A DNA stretch of 13,212 nucleotides from Methylocystaceae bacterium (GTDB lineage Bacteria; Pseudomonadota; Alphaproteobacteria; Rhizobiales; Beijerinckiaceae), in assembly GCA_003105285.1 (NCBI GenBank), contig PQAN01000434.1, forward strand, positions 1-13,212, in the 5' to 3' direction. A model generated the notes under the pieces. It saw only the letters and a list, made by a program, of their open reading frames with translations. It did not search any database and had not been told where the DNA came from. Both the position numbers and the translations under genes were made by a program. Below, in pieces: positions 6,695-13,212 of this stretch (position 1 is its first letter; each line of letters starts with the position of its first letter).

Positions 6695-8525
6695 GCAGGC
6701 GCCGCTTGTCGCGTTCGGCCTCGGCGAATTTCGGCGGCTCGGATTTCGGGACCCCTTCGCGCGGCAGCAGCCGTGCGACCTCGAAGAATCGGGGATTCTG
6801 CGCGGTTCCGAAATTATAGACGAAGCCGAGCTGGTCCCACAGCTCGACCATGTCCAGGTCGTCGGCGAAGGCGATGTAGTCCGGGGCGTTCTGGTTGTAG
6901 TCGGAGCCGATCCAGGCGACCTGCAGGGCGTGCGTCTCTTCCGGCGAGGCTCTGGGCGGGTCTTGCGGTTGCAGATAGACGAACTCCGGGCGTTGCGCCG
7001 GCCACCACCAGATGATGCGACCCTCGATCGGCTGGGAAGAGCATTCGTTGAAGTCGGCCTGCCAGGGAACCGCCATGTAGCGCGTGACGTCGCCCGGCTC
7101 CAGGCCGAGCTCCGGCGCGAAGCCGAGACTGAGCGGAGCGGGAGCATCGGTGCGGCCCTTGATGCGGAACGCGCCGGAATAAATGTCGGGATTGCGAGAA
7201 ATCCAGGTCATTTCGATGCCCGGCGAGAACGCGCCGCCGACGCAATTCTGCAGGGCGCCGCGAGTGATGGCTTCGCCGGGATGGACGCCCAGCTCCGGGC
7301 CCGCGTAAAAATGCCCGTCGACCCATTGCTGGAGAAAGAAATACTGGGTGTCGGTGAGCCGAAGATATTTCGACGTCGCCGCCGTGACGACGCCGGGCGC
7401 CTGGGCGCCGAGCGCGTCGTCGCCGGCGAGATAGGGCATCGCCGTACGCCCCGACGTCTGCGGCACGAGCACATTCTCGCCGCCCGGGGGCCTCAGCACG
7501 TCGAGAAAATACTGGCGATACCCGCTCAGCGCCGGATCGGGATCGCCCATTCTGGCGTAGTCGAAAGTGTGAGGCTTCGGCGGAATGGCCGCGACCCAGG
7601 GATAGAGGGCGGCGCGTTCGAAGATCGGCTTGATGTCGATCTCGAAATTGGGCTGATAGCCGTTAGGGCCGGACTTCCAGAAGCCATTCTCGAATATGTC
7701 GGGACGCAGTCCCTGCTTGCGCGTCACAATGTCGAAGATGGTGTCATAGAGAGTCACCAGATTTGGAATCTGCGGCGCATAGCCGGGCGGCGCGACAAGC
7801 ACCCAGGCGTCGGCGATGACGACATCGGGGTCGCCGTTCTCGAAGATCACTCTCGCCGACACCGGTCCATCCGAGGTATCGTCCCACCAGCCGTCATTGT
7901 TGGCGTATTGCGCGATATGCGGCGGATCGATCTCCGACCCCGATCGTCCGTAGCCGCCGAGCACGAGCAGCCGGCCCTGCGCATCGGTCCTCAGCTCTCC
8001 GAGCGTGTCGATCGAATAGGGCTGGAGCGTCGCGGGCGGAAAGGCGCCAGGATAGCTGTGCGGAATCGTCTCGCGGGAAAAGGGGACGGGGTCCGCCTCT
8101 ATGCCGAAGGTCGTCCGGGGGCCGGGGTCGATGATCAGCGCCTGCCGTTCGGCCTGCGAGGTCTTACTGGCGTTGCGCAACGGATGGTTCGACGCATAGC
8201 CGTCCTCGCCCTTGCTGGTCTGGAATTCGTACCAGCTCGCCTTCTTGTTGGCCAAATGGACCGTCCAGCGAATGGACGAAACGCCCGGCGTAGCGAGCGT
8301 CACTTCCTCTGGATTTCCGCCGTCGACCGAGCGGTAGATGCGAAAGCGCGCGGCCTGACGCCGGAGGCGTCCGTTCGCGTCGCGGAAGCCGTTCTGGTCG
8401 ATGGGCGCGCCGCCCGGCGTCGTCGGAAGCGCTCCCTCGCTCTCCGGGGCGATGTAGAAGGCGTCGGGCGCGTTGCCGACGCGGGCGACGCCGATGGCTG
8501 GATAGATGGAATAGTCGGTTGACAT
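6684..8525 (-). CDS. LodA/GoxA-family CTQ-dependent amino acid oxidase
   Basis: A 613-residue quinoprotein oxidase related to L-lysine epsilon-oxidase (LodA) and glycine oxidase (GoxA), which deaminate amino acids and release ammonia and H2O2. The family N-terminus IYPAIGVARVGN lies at residues 7-18. The cofactor region carries NCVGGAFSPGIEMTW with Cys428, AVPWQADFNECSS with Trp488, and WWWPAQRPEFVY at 506-517. Cys428 is the predicted thioether donor. Trp488, 60 residues on, is the likely crosslinked tryptophan, since the reported LodA pair is about 65 apart. The substrate cannot be read from the sequence. There is no signal peptide, as in other members. The ATG at 8525 has a strong AAGGGAG ribosome site. 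It is the middle gene of ferritin-like > LodA-like > LodB-like and overlaps the last by 11 nt. Family is certain; substrate unknown. Confidence 0.92.
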   Translation of the reverse strand: MSTDYSIYPAIGVARVGNAPDAFYIAPESEGALPTTPGGAPIDQNGFRDANGRLRRQAARFRIYRSVDGGNPEEVTLATPGVSSIRWTVHLANKKASWYEFQTSKGEDGYASNHPLRNASKTSQAERQALIIDPGPRTTFGIEADPVPFSRETIPHSYPGAFPPATLQPYSIDTLGELRTDAQGRLLVLGGYGRSGSEIDPPHIAQYANNDGWWDDTSDGPVSARVIFENGDPDVVIADAWVLVAPPGYAPQIPNLVTLYDTIFDIVTRKQGLRPDIFENGFWKSGPNGYQPNFEIDIKPIFERAALYPWVAAIPPKPHTFDYARMGDPDPALSGYRQYFLDVLRPPGGENVLVPQTSGRTAMPYLAGDDALGAQAPGVVTAATSKYLRLTDTQYFFLQQWVDGHFYAGPELGVHPGEAITRGALQNCVGGAFSPGIEMTWISRNPDIYSGAFRIKGRTDAPAPLSLGFAPELGLEPGDVTRYMAVPWQADFNECSSQPIEGRIIWWWPAQRPEFVYLQPQDPPRASPEETHALQVAWIGSDYNQNAPDYIAFADDLDMVELWDQLGFVYNFGTAQNPRFFEVARLLPREGVPKSEPPKFAEAERDKRRLHEL

Positions 8526-8654
8526 GGGGAGCTCCCTTCGATGTCGGGACGATTGACGTTTTTTCGTCTGGCTCGATCCTGTCGTCGAACGACGCGCGAG
8601 CGGTCAGCGCTCTGACTGGAGTTGGATTTCCGCGCGAGAACCGGCGTTCGCCGC

Positions 8655-8674
8655 CTCGCCGAGACGTCGGCGAG
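8655..8674 (-). other. intercistronic hairpin after ferritin-like gene
   Basis: CTCGCCGA and TCGGCGAG form a perfect 8-bp stem with a 4-nt loop, starting 7 nt after the ferritin-like stop and about 130 nt before the lodA-like start. No T tract follows on the minus strand. It may be an mRNA-stabilising or attenuating hairpin that lets the two genes be expressed at different levels. The 156-bp gap holds no gene. Confidence 0.4.
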
Positions 8675-8681
8675 TGATGCG

Positions 8682-9950
8682 TCACAGCGTGAAGCCGGCG
8701 GCCTCGCAAGTCTGTTGCAGACGCCGGATGTCGCCGGCGATAGCGCGCGCCCCGGCGGCGCGGCGCGCCGCCGGGCTCTGCGGTCCAGCGGCGATCGGCC
8801 TCGCGCCCAATCCCTCCAGTAGATTCGCGAGCGTGTCGAGAGTCGCGTCCTCGATATATTCGAAGGTCGGCGTCGCGTTGGGGCCGACCGAAGAATCTCC
8901 GTCGGGGAACAATGGCGTCGTCATCAGCTGGCTGGCGAGCGCCGGCAGCTTGTCGCACATGAGCGGCAACGTCGTCTTGAAGAAGATATCGCCGTCGCCG
9001 ATGGCGCTCGAAAAGGCCATCTCGAAGCTTTTCAGCATGACGCTGTAGGCCATGTTGAAAGCGTCGAGTGCAGATATCGCCTCCGGATTGACGAAATCGG
9101 ACCGGCGCGGGTTCGAGACGATGGGCAACGTATCGGGAAAGTCCCGCTCGTCGGCGACGCGCATGAATTTGTAATAGTGCGACAGCTCGTAAGGAGTGCC
9201 GAGAATGGGGCCATAGGTGCCGTCGGCGCGGTCGCCGTAGTGCCCGTAGGCGCCATAGCGTTGGGCCGGAACGATGGTGCGCATCGGATCGACGGCGCCT
9301 TCTCCCTGCTGGATGATCTGCACGATGCCTTCCCAGGCCGTCTTTTGCGAGGTCACGCGCACCGCGCGGCCGCCGAATTTGCCGAGATAGATGTCGGTGC
9401 GCTGGGCTGCGGCGAGGTCTTGCCGGAACACCTCGGCTTCGCCGAATTTCGCGACGCAGGCGCAGATTCCGTCCCAGAGGCCTTTATACAACTGGCCGAT
9501 CGTTCGATAATTCTCGCCCTCGGGCGGCGCGGCGAAGGGCGCCGGCGTCTCGATCGCCATGAAGACGTTGCGGACCACGCTCGGCGAGGCGCGATACAGG
9601 CCGACATAGGGCGTCTGCGTCTTGTCCGCCGCCGGCAGATAGGCCGGGTACACGGGAACGGCGGCCCCTGTCAGGAGCGGCCGTCCGCCCACGCCGATGA
9701 GGATGTTGGCGGCCTGATTGATATGGAACATCTCCTCCACCGCCACACTACGTATGGCCTGATAGGCGGCCGAGGTGCGGTCGGAGATCGAGTAGAGCGC
9801 CGTCAAATAGGCCGGTATCGTCGTCAGCTCGACCTGGATGGCGAGTTGCGCGGCGGCGTGCAGCGCCTTGATGTTGTCGATCGGCGTATAAACCAGGTTG
9901 CGAAAGTCCAGCCGCGCGTCTTGGCGTTCCAATACTGTCAGCTCGGGCAT
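8682..9950 (-). CDS. ferritin-like (VioB-type domain) putative dimetal protein
   Basis: A 422-residue protein with the ferritin-like fold found at the N-terminus of VioB/RebD-type iminophenyl-pyruvate dimer synthases (PF12902-like). The first half shows ALHAAAQLAIQVELTTIPAY with Glu41, then VAVEEMFHINQAANIL with Glu72/Glu73 and His76, a classic E-x2-H metal motif. The second half has YELSHYYKF with Glu255 and His258, supplying a second E-x2-H. Together these could bind two metal ions, presumably iron. There is no signal peptide, so it is probably cytoplasmic. The ATG at 9950 is preceded by AGAAGGA. It is the first gene of the operon with the LodA-like oxidase and LodB-like flavoprotein, 156 bp ahead of the former. 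It could be an oxygenase acting on the oxidase or its product, or could use the oxidase's H2O2; both are inference. Confidence 0.82.
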   Translation of the reverse strand: MPELTVLERQDARLDFRNLVYTPIDNIKALHAAAQLAIQVELTTIPAYLTALYSISDRTSAAYQAIRSVAVEEMFHINQAANILIGVGGRPLLTGAAVPVYPAYLPAADKTQTPYVGLYRASPSVVRNVFMAIETPAPFAAPPEGENYRTIGQLYKGLWDGICACVAKFGEAEVFRQDLAAAQRTDIYLGKFGGRAVRVTSQKTAWEGIVQIIQQGEGAVDPMRTIVPAQRYGAYGHYGDRADGTYGPILGTPYELSHYYKFMRVADERDFPDTLPIVSNPRRSDFVNPEAISALDAFNMAYSVMLKSFEMAFSSAIGDGDIFFKTTLPLMCDKLPALASQLMTTPLFPDGDSSVGPNATPTFEYIEDATLDTLANLLEGLGARPIAAGPQSPAARRAAGARAIAGDIRRLQQTCEAAGFTL

Positions 9951-10052
9951 GTCTAGAACGTCCTTCTTCTGAAATGGCCATGAGCGCGCAAAGGCGCGTC
10001 ATTGAATTCTCGCTCGAGGGGATCGTAGAGTTCGAACCGATGCGTCATGGTC

Positions 10053-10081
10053 AAAATATTCGTCATGATATTCGCTCACAA
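10053..10081 (-). promoter_or_regulatory. sigma70-like promoter candidate, ferritin-like/lodAB operon
   Basis: On the minus strand TTGTGA (10081-10076, 4/6 to TTGACA) and TATTTT (10058-10053, 4/6 to TATAAT) are 17 bp apart within AT-rich DNA. The start would fall near 10046, giving a leader of about 95 nt. The overlapping CGAATAT repeats could bind a regulator. This is a weak by-eye match. Confidence 0.3.
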
Positions 10082-10219
10082 TATCAGAATCCGACAATAA
10101 ATACTCCACAGTAATTACATGTCGCAATGATCTCGCATGTCGTAGCCTGATCGCGATGCGTCTCGCGCGTCGTCGAGACATGCGAATCCACATATTCGAT
10201 CGGCTGCTTTTTTCGGGCT

Positions 10220-10245
10220 GTCTTCTCGTCGACCGCGCAGAAGAC
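10220..10245. promoter_or_regulatory. inverted repeat upstream of di-heme gene
   Basis: GTCTTCT (10220-10226) and AGAAGAC (10239-10245) form a perfect 7-bp inverted repeat with a 12-nt spacer. It lies about 30 bp upstream of the -24/-12 candidate, a spacing possible for a dimeric activator site. The regulator is unknown, and chance is not excluded. Confidence 0.28.
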
Positions 10246-10276
10246 GAAAATGCTTCGGAGGTCTCTTGCTTCCTTT

Positions 10277-10292
10277 GGGCAAACCGATTGCT
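10277..10292 (+). promoter_or_regulatory. sigma54-like (-24/-12) promoter candidate for di-heme gene
   Basis: GGGCAAACCGATTGCT has the invariant GG (10278-10279) and GC (10290-10291) exactly 10 nt apart, with GGCA and TTGC matching the TGGCACG-N4-TTGC consensus. Transcription would start near 10303, about 64 nt before the ATG at 10367. A weaker sigma70 alternative is TTGCTT (10288) with TAGAAA (10311), 17 bp apart. Confidence 0.35.
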
Positions 10293-10366
10293 TTATTCTC
10301 CCGCTGATGATAGAAATCTAAAAACAATGCAATTTAGAGTAGCCATTTCTATAATGGAGTCAAGCT

Positions 10367-12307
10367 ATGATCCGCTTTCGTTCGGTCGTTTGTTTCCTGG
10401 GCGCGCTCGGATCGGCGACCTCCTGCGCGCAGGCCCAGCAGGTCAATATCACCGCCGCCGCCACGATTCAGCAGCAGGAGGTGATCGAGGGAAGCGTGCC
10501 GCTCAAGCGCGTCCTCGAGTCGGGGGCGCATTTCTTCAGCTATCCCTATTTTCCGACGGACGGCTGGGGCGAGGGGGCGAACGGACCGCGCGCATGGCAG
10601 CGCAAGGCGCTCTATCCGAATTCGCCATTCTCACCCTATCAGACGTCTTCGGGCGACGTGCCGCCGCCGATCCCGTTCCTTCGTCTCAACGGGATCGACA
10701 GCCAGAGCTGTTTCGAATGCCACACGTCGATCGGAGCGAGCGTTCTCGCCGATCTCCTTCAACAGAACCCGCCCGCGCCAGCGACGCGAACGCAGCCGGC
10801 GATCGGCGGGTCCGCCGGCATCGCCAACAACGCCTTCATCAATCCATCCTTTCCGAACCCGCTGACGCAGCTCATTCGCAATCCGCCGCATGTGTTCGGC
10901 ACGGGCTATTCGCAGGCGCTCGCCGCCGAAATGACGGGCGAGCTGCTCGCCTATCGGCAGCATCTCGAGCAGCTCGCGCAATATCATCCCGGCGAGCAGC
11001 AACGTCTTCCGCTCGCCTCCAAGGGGCAGTCGTTCGGAACTCTCGGCGTGACCTATCAAAACAGCCAGTTCGTCTCCGACTACAGCGGTCTGACGGGCGT
11101 CGCGTCCGATCTCGTCGTGCGCCCGTTCCAGTGGAAGGGCATTTCATCGTCGGTGCGGCATTTCGTGGCGTCGGCCACGCAATTCCATTTCAGCATGGAG
11201 GGGGTCGAGGTCGTCGGTCAGGACTTCGACAATGACGGCGACGGCGTGATCAACGAGCTGAGCTACGGCAATGTCGGCGCGCTGAGCACATTCGTCGCGC
11301 TGACACGGCCTCCTTTTGTGGAGAAGCCGACCGATGATCCCGACCGCCAAAACGCCGCCGCGCTCGGCGTCGCGATCTTCGACGGTTCGGCTACGAACGC
11401 CGGCATTCCGCCGGGCAGCAAGATGTGCGCGACCTGCCACGCGCCGGCGTTGAGCTTGAACCGACCGGTGGTCACGATCGAATGGGGAGTGGTCGTCGGC
11501 GATCCGACCAAGGTCGGATCGGACGCCGGCCGCTCGACGCCGTCGCGCGTCCCGCCGCAACGGGAAGGCGCGTCCGTCGTTCGCACCGTGCCCAACCCCA
11601 GCCTCGTCCATCCATTGCCGAGCGCGGATTATCTCGCCGTCGTTCGAGACGCGCGCGCAAGGCTCCGCCGGGTGGCGCCGGAGGTCGACAAGGCGATACG
11701 CGGCAAGGCCGCCGAAGCCGAGATTCGATCGGCGCTGACGAAGGCCGTCGCCGATCCCTCGGTCACCGTCGTCGGCGGGCTCGATATCAATCTGAACACG
11801 CTCATGAGCCGCGTCTCGGGATCGGCGGCCTGGAAGAATCTGGGTGGCGGCGCGACGCCCGACGCGCCGAACGCTTTGCCCGCCTACACCCGCGATCGCC
11901 TGCCCTTCACCGATCCCGACGGGCCGCTGCCGGTGCCGCTGCTCAGCGATCTGCGCCTGCACGACATGGGCCCCTGCCTGACAGACACCGCCTCGCAGCC
12001 CGCCGACGTGGCCGGGATCGAGATTCCGCCGTCTCAGTTCCTCACGCGGCCGCTATGGGGCGTCGCCGACAGCTGGCCCTATCTCCACGACGGGCGCGCC
12101 CTCGATCTCGAGACGGCGATCCGCTACCATGGCGGAACGAGACCTGCGTCGCTTTCGGCGGCGTTCCCCTACGTCTGTTCCGGCAGCGAGGCCGATCCCG
12201 TCATCGACGCCTTCTACGCGCTGAGCAAGAAAGATCACGACGCTTTGCTGACTTACCTCGGCACTCTGCGCCTGCCGCTGTTGCCGGGATCGGTCGTGCC
12301 TTTCTGA
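10367..12307 (+). CDS. exported di-heme cytochrome c oxidoreductase (DHOR/peroxidase-like)
   Basis: A 646-residue c-type cytochrome with two haem-attachment motifs, C115-F-E-C-H119 and C354-A-T-C-H358. The latter is followed by AP as in di-haem oxidoreductases (DHOR, PF06537-like) of the cytochrome c peroxidase/MauG superfamily. A calcium-type acidic loop DNDGDGVINE (288-297) and the C-terminal signature PLWGVADSWPYLHDGRALDL (YLHDGR at 572-577) followed by AIRYHGG support this family. The N-terminus is a Sec signal peptide, probably cleaved after SCAQA (residue 23), so it acts in the periplasm. It may reduce peroxide, oxidise a small compound, or oxidise protein residues as MauG does. The ATG at 10367 has GGAG 7 nt upstream. 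It is divergent from the quinoprotein operon, suggesting shared control and possibly shared function. The partner and exact reaction are unknown. Confidence 0.88.
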   Translation: MIRFRSVVCFLGALGSATSCAQAQQVNITAAATIQQQEVIEGSVPLKRVLESGAHFFSYPYFPTDGWGEGANGPRAWQRKALYPNSPFSPYQTSSGDVPPPIPFLRLNGIDSQSCFECHTSIGASVLADLLQQNPPAPATRTQPAIGGSAGIANNAFINPSFPNPLTQLIRNPPHVFGTGYSQALAAEMTGELLAYRQHLEQLAQYHPGEQQRLPLASKGQSFGTLGVTYQNSQFVSDYSGLTGVASDLVVRPFQWKGISSSVRHFVASATQFHFSMEGVEVVGQDFDNDGDGVINELSYGNVGALSTFVALTRPPFVEKPTDDPDRQNAAALGVAIFDGSATNAGIPPGSKMCATCHAPALSLNRPVVTIEWGVVVGDPTKVGSDAGRSTPSRVPPQREGASVVRTVPNPSLVHPLPSADYLAVVRDARARLRRVAPEVDKAIRGKAAEAEIRSALTKAVADPSVTVVGGLDINLNTLMSRVSGSAAWKNLGGGATPDAPNALPAYTRDRLPFTDPDGPLPVPLLSDLRLHDMGPCLTDTASQPADVAGIEIPPSQFLTRPLWGVADSWPYLHDGRALDLETAIRYHGGTRPASLSAAFPYVCSGSEADPVIDAFYALSKKDHDALLTYLGTLRLPLLPGSVVPF

Positions 12308-12324
12308 ATGATCACGCAACAGCG
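12276..12324 (+). other. inverted repeat across the di-heme stop codon
   Basis: CGCTGTTGC (12276-12284) and GCAACAGCG (12316-12324) are perfect 9-bp complements separated by 31 nt that include the TGA at 12305-12307. This could fold as a 3' end hairpin protecting the mRNA. There is no T tract, so termination is doubtful; a chance repeat is possible. Confidence 0.28.
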
Positions 12325-12416
12325 CTTGACGGAAGCTCGATCGTCGGTCCAGTGACCTGCCCCTGAAAAACTCCTCCAGCTTCGATTAGAGTCCGGCCCA
12401 TTGCAGGACGGACGAG

Positions 12417-12683
12417 ATGAAGAAGAAGCGGTTCACGGAAGAGCAGATCATCGGGATTTTGCGGGAGCAGGAAGCGGGCGCGAAGGTCGCGGATCTGGCG
12501 CGCAAACACGCGGTTTCGGAAGCGACGCTCTACAATTGGAAGGCCAAATTCGGCGGCATGGACGTTTCGGAAGCGAAGCGTCTGAAGGCGCTGGAGGAGG
12601 AGAATGCAAAGCTGAAGAAGCTGCTGGCGGATCAGATGCTGGAAGCGGCGGCGCTCCGGGAGCTTCTGGGAAAAAAATGGTAG
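12417..12683 (+). CDS. IS3-family transposase OrfA
   Basis: An 88-residue DNA-binding protein of the transposase_8/IS3 OrfA type. The N-terminus MKKKRFTEEQIIGILREQE and helix-turn-helix KVADLARKHAVSEATLYNWK (about residues 23-42) recognise the element's terminal repeats. A leucine-zipper coiled coil follows (about 53-85), which serves multimerisation with the OrfAB fusion. Start and stop are intact; the stop TAG at 12681 lies just after the A7 run. The full OrfAB transposase would arise by -1 frameshifting, while OrfA alone usually acts as a regulator in this family. Confidence 0.95.
   Translation: MKKKRFTEEQIIGILREQEAGAKVADLARKHAVSEATLYNWKAKFGGMDVSEAKRLKALEEENAKLKKLLADQMLEAAALRELLGKKW
12671..12677 (+). 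other. programmed -1 frameshift site (A7) in the IS
   Basis: Seven A residues are read as A AAA AAA at the end of orfA, two codons before its stop. OrfB lies in the -1 frame and its ATG overlaps the last A. This is the usual slippery heptamer of IS3 elements for making the OrfAB fusion. GGG precedes it; I have not resolved a downstream stimulatory structure. Confidence 0.75.
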
Positions 12684-13212
12684 GGCCCGCCGTCAGGCGC
12701 GAAGCCGTCGCGCATCTTCGGGCCGTGATGGGCCTGTCGGAGCGTCGGGCCTGCTGCATCGTCGCCGTCGACCGCACGACGGTCCGCTACGTCCCGAAGC
12801 GTCAGGCCGATACGGCTCTGCGCGAAAGGCTTCGAGAACTCGCCAACTCTCGCCGCCGCTTCGGCTACCGGCGGCCGTTCGTCCTGCTGCGTCAGCAAGG
12901 CGAGCGCTCCGGCAAGAACCGCATCTACCGGCTCTATCGCGAGGAAGGGCTCACGGTGCGCAAGCGCCGCTCCCGACGCCGCGCCGTTGGGACGCGGGCG
13001 CCGATCCTCGTCGAGGCGAAGCCGAATGCGCGCTGGTCTCTGGACTTCGTGCATGACCAGTTCGCCTGTGGCCGGCGCTTTCGCATCCTCAACATCGTCG
13101 ACGACGTCACGCGCGAATGTCTGGCGGCGATCCCCGATACGTCGATCTCGGGCAAGCGCGTCGCGCGGGAGTTGACGGCGCTGATCCGGCGGCGCGGCAA
13201 CCCGGGCATGAT
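12677..13212 (+). CDS. IS3-family transposase OrfB (DDE integrase), 3' end beyond window
   Basis: An open frame in the -1 register relative to orfA, from the ATG at 12677 (overlapping orfA by 7 nt) to the right edge, 178 codons visible. It begins MVGPAVRREAVAHLRAVMGL and has the HTH_21-type segment RRRFGYRRPFVLLRQQGERS. It then enters the rve integrase core with NARWSLDFVHDQF, in which the Asp of LDF is the first catalytic residue of the DDE triad, and FRILNIVDDVTRECL. The second Asp (usually in SDNG) and the Glu are outside the window. It catalyses cutting and strand transfer of the element, most likely as an OrfAB fusion. No stop or frameshift interrupts the visible part. Confidence 0.93.
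   Translation, partial: MVGPAVRREAVAHLRAVMGLSERRACCIVAVDRTTVRYVPKRQADTALRERLRELANSRRRFGYRRPFVLLRQQGERSGKNRIYRLYREEGLTVRKRRSRRRAVGTRAPILVEAKPNARWSLDFVHDQFACGRRFRILNIVDDVTRECLAAIPDTSISGKRVARELTALIRRRGNPGM

Larger units (their letters stand above)
9951..10366. other. AT-richer divergent promoter region
   Basis: A 416-bp gap between the divergently read ferritin-like and di-heme genes. It is clearly AT-richer than its surroundings from about 10045 to 10130 and again from 10280 to 10360. It holds the promoter candidates and the dyad listed separately, plus two copies of ATATTCG 13 nt apart (10056 and 10069), which could be a regulator site. The short frames here lack ribosome sites and family resemblance, so I call no gene. 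Confidence 0.6.
12353..13212 (+). mobile_element. IS3-family (IS407-group-like) insertion sequence, right end beyond window
   Basis: The left terminus begins TGACCTGCCCCTGAAAAACT at 12353, the form of terminal inverted repeat I associate with the IS407 group of IS3 elements. orfA follows, then an A7 slippery run and orfB in the -1 frame. The element starts 45 bp after the di-heme gene stop. Members are about 1.2-1.3 kb and duplicate 4 bp of target, so CCAG at 12349-12352 should recur after the right end, which is outside the window. Everything visible is intact, suggesting recent movement. Confidence 0.85.

Noticed and set aside
6693..8522. Plus-strand open frame of 609 codons opposite the LodA-like gene
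   Set aside because: Same cause: an antisense shadow of a gene with unmistakable LodA motifs and a strong ribosome site.
10153..10166. GCGATGCGTCTCGC shared with 3051-3064, as a common operator of smbP and the di-heme gene
   Set aside because: A single 14-nt repeat is expected about once by chance in 13 kb of GC-rich DNA. Only the smbP copy is part of a dyad.
9999..10193. Minus-strand 64-codon frame in the divergent promoter region
   Set aside because: Arg-rich start, no ribosome site, no recognisable domain, and it covers the likely promoter.
10190..10213. T6 run at 10208-10213 after CGAAT/ATTCG as a terminator
   Set aside because: The stem is only 5 bp and lies about 10 nt from the T run, with no gene ending just before it on the plus strand.
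10350..10355. Exact TATAAT just before the di-heme start codon
   Set aside because: It would start transcription about 5 nt before the ATG and within the ribosome site, and there is no -35 element at the right distance.
10156..11235. Plus-strand frame of 359 codons starting upstream of the di-heme gene
   Set aside because: It lies mostly in an alternative frame of the di-heme gene, is Arg-rich, and has no ribosome site or motifs.

Overview
The window is GC-rich, densely coded DNA that reads like an alphaproteobacterium of the Hyphomicrobiales (Rhizobiales) type. A methylotroph or methanotroph of the Methylosinus/Methylocystis kind is possible, but that is only an impression from codon use and gene content; no marker gene fixes the taxon. 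I see no tRNA, rRNA or CRISPR array.

Left part (1-2877, minus strand): a tight three-gene operon, transcribed leftwards, for an AprA/fumarate-reductase-type flavoprotein, a two-cluster [4Fe-4S] ferredoxin resembling AprB, and a HEAT-repeat protein cut by the window edge. Together they look like a cytoplasmic redox module whose substrate cannot be read from the sequence. Divergent from it is a small exported histidine-rich SmbP-type metal-binding protein (3093-3431) with its own promoter candidate, a dyad at the predicted transcription start and a clear intrinsic terminator.

Centre (3942-12307): the most unusual part. A minus-strand operon runs ferritin-like protein (VioB-type N-terminal fold) > LodA/GoxA-family quinoprotein oxidase (predicted cysteine tryptophylquinone, CTQ) > LodB-type flavoprotein. 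lodA and lodB overlap by 11 nt. Divergent from the ferritin-like gene, across a 416-bp AT-richer promoter region, is an exported di-heme c-type cytochrome of the DHOR/cytochrome c peroxidase/MauG superfamily. Convergent with lodB, and overlapping its 3' end by 40 nt, is a 550-residue protein with a C-terminal Hint (Hedgehog/intein) autoprocessing domain. LodB-type flavoproteins are known to be needed for CTQ formation in LodA. A possible diiron ferritin-like protein and a di-heme enzyme flanking such a pair suggest an enlarged cofactor-maturation or electron-transfer system, which is the main hypothesis offered here.

Right edge (12353-13212): an IS3-family (IS407-group-like) insertion sequence begins 45 bp after the di-heme gene and continues past the window. 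Its left terminal repeat, orfA, an A7 frameshift site and the first 178 codons of orfB are visible and intact, so it looks recent.

Several real genes run off the window edge (HEAT protein, orfB). Gaps over 300 bp are 3432-3941 (terminator, strong hairpin, no convincing gene) and 9951-10366 (divergent promoter region, no convincing gene).
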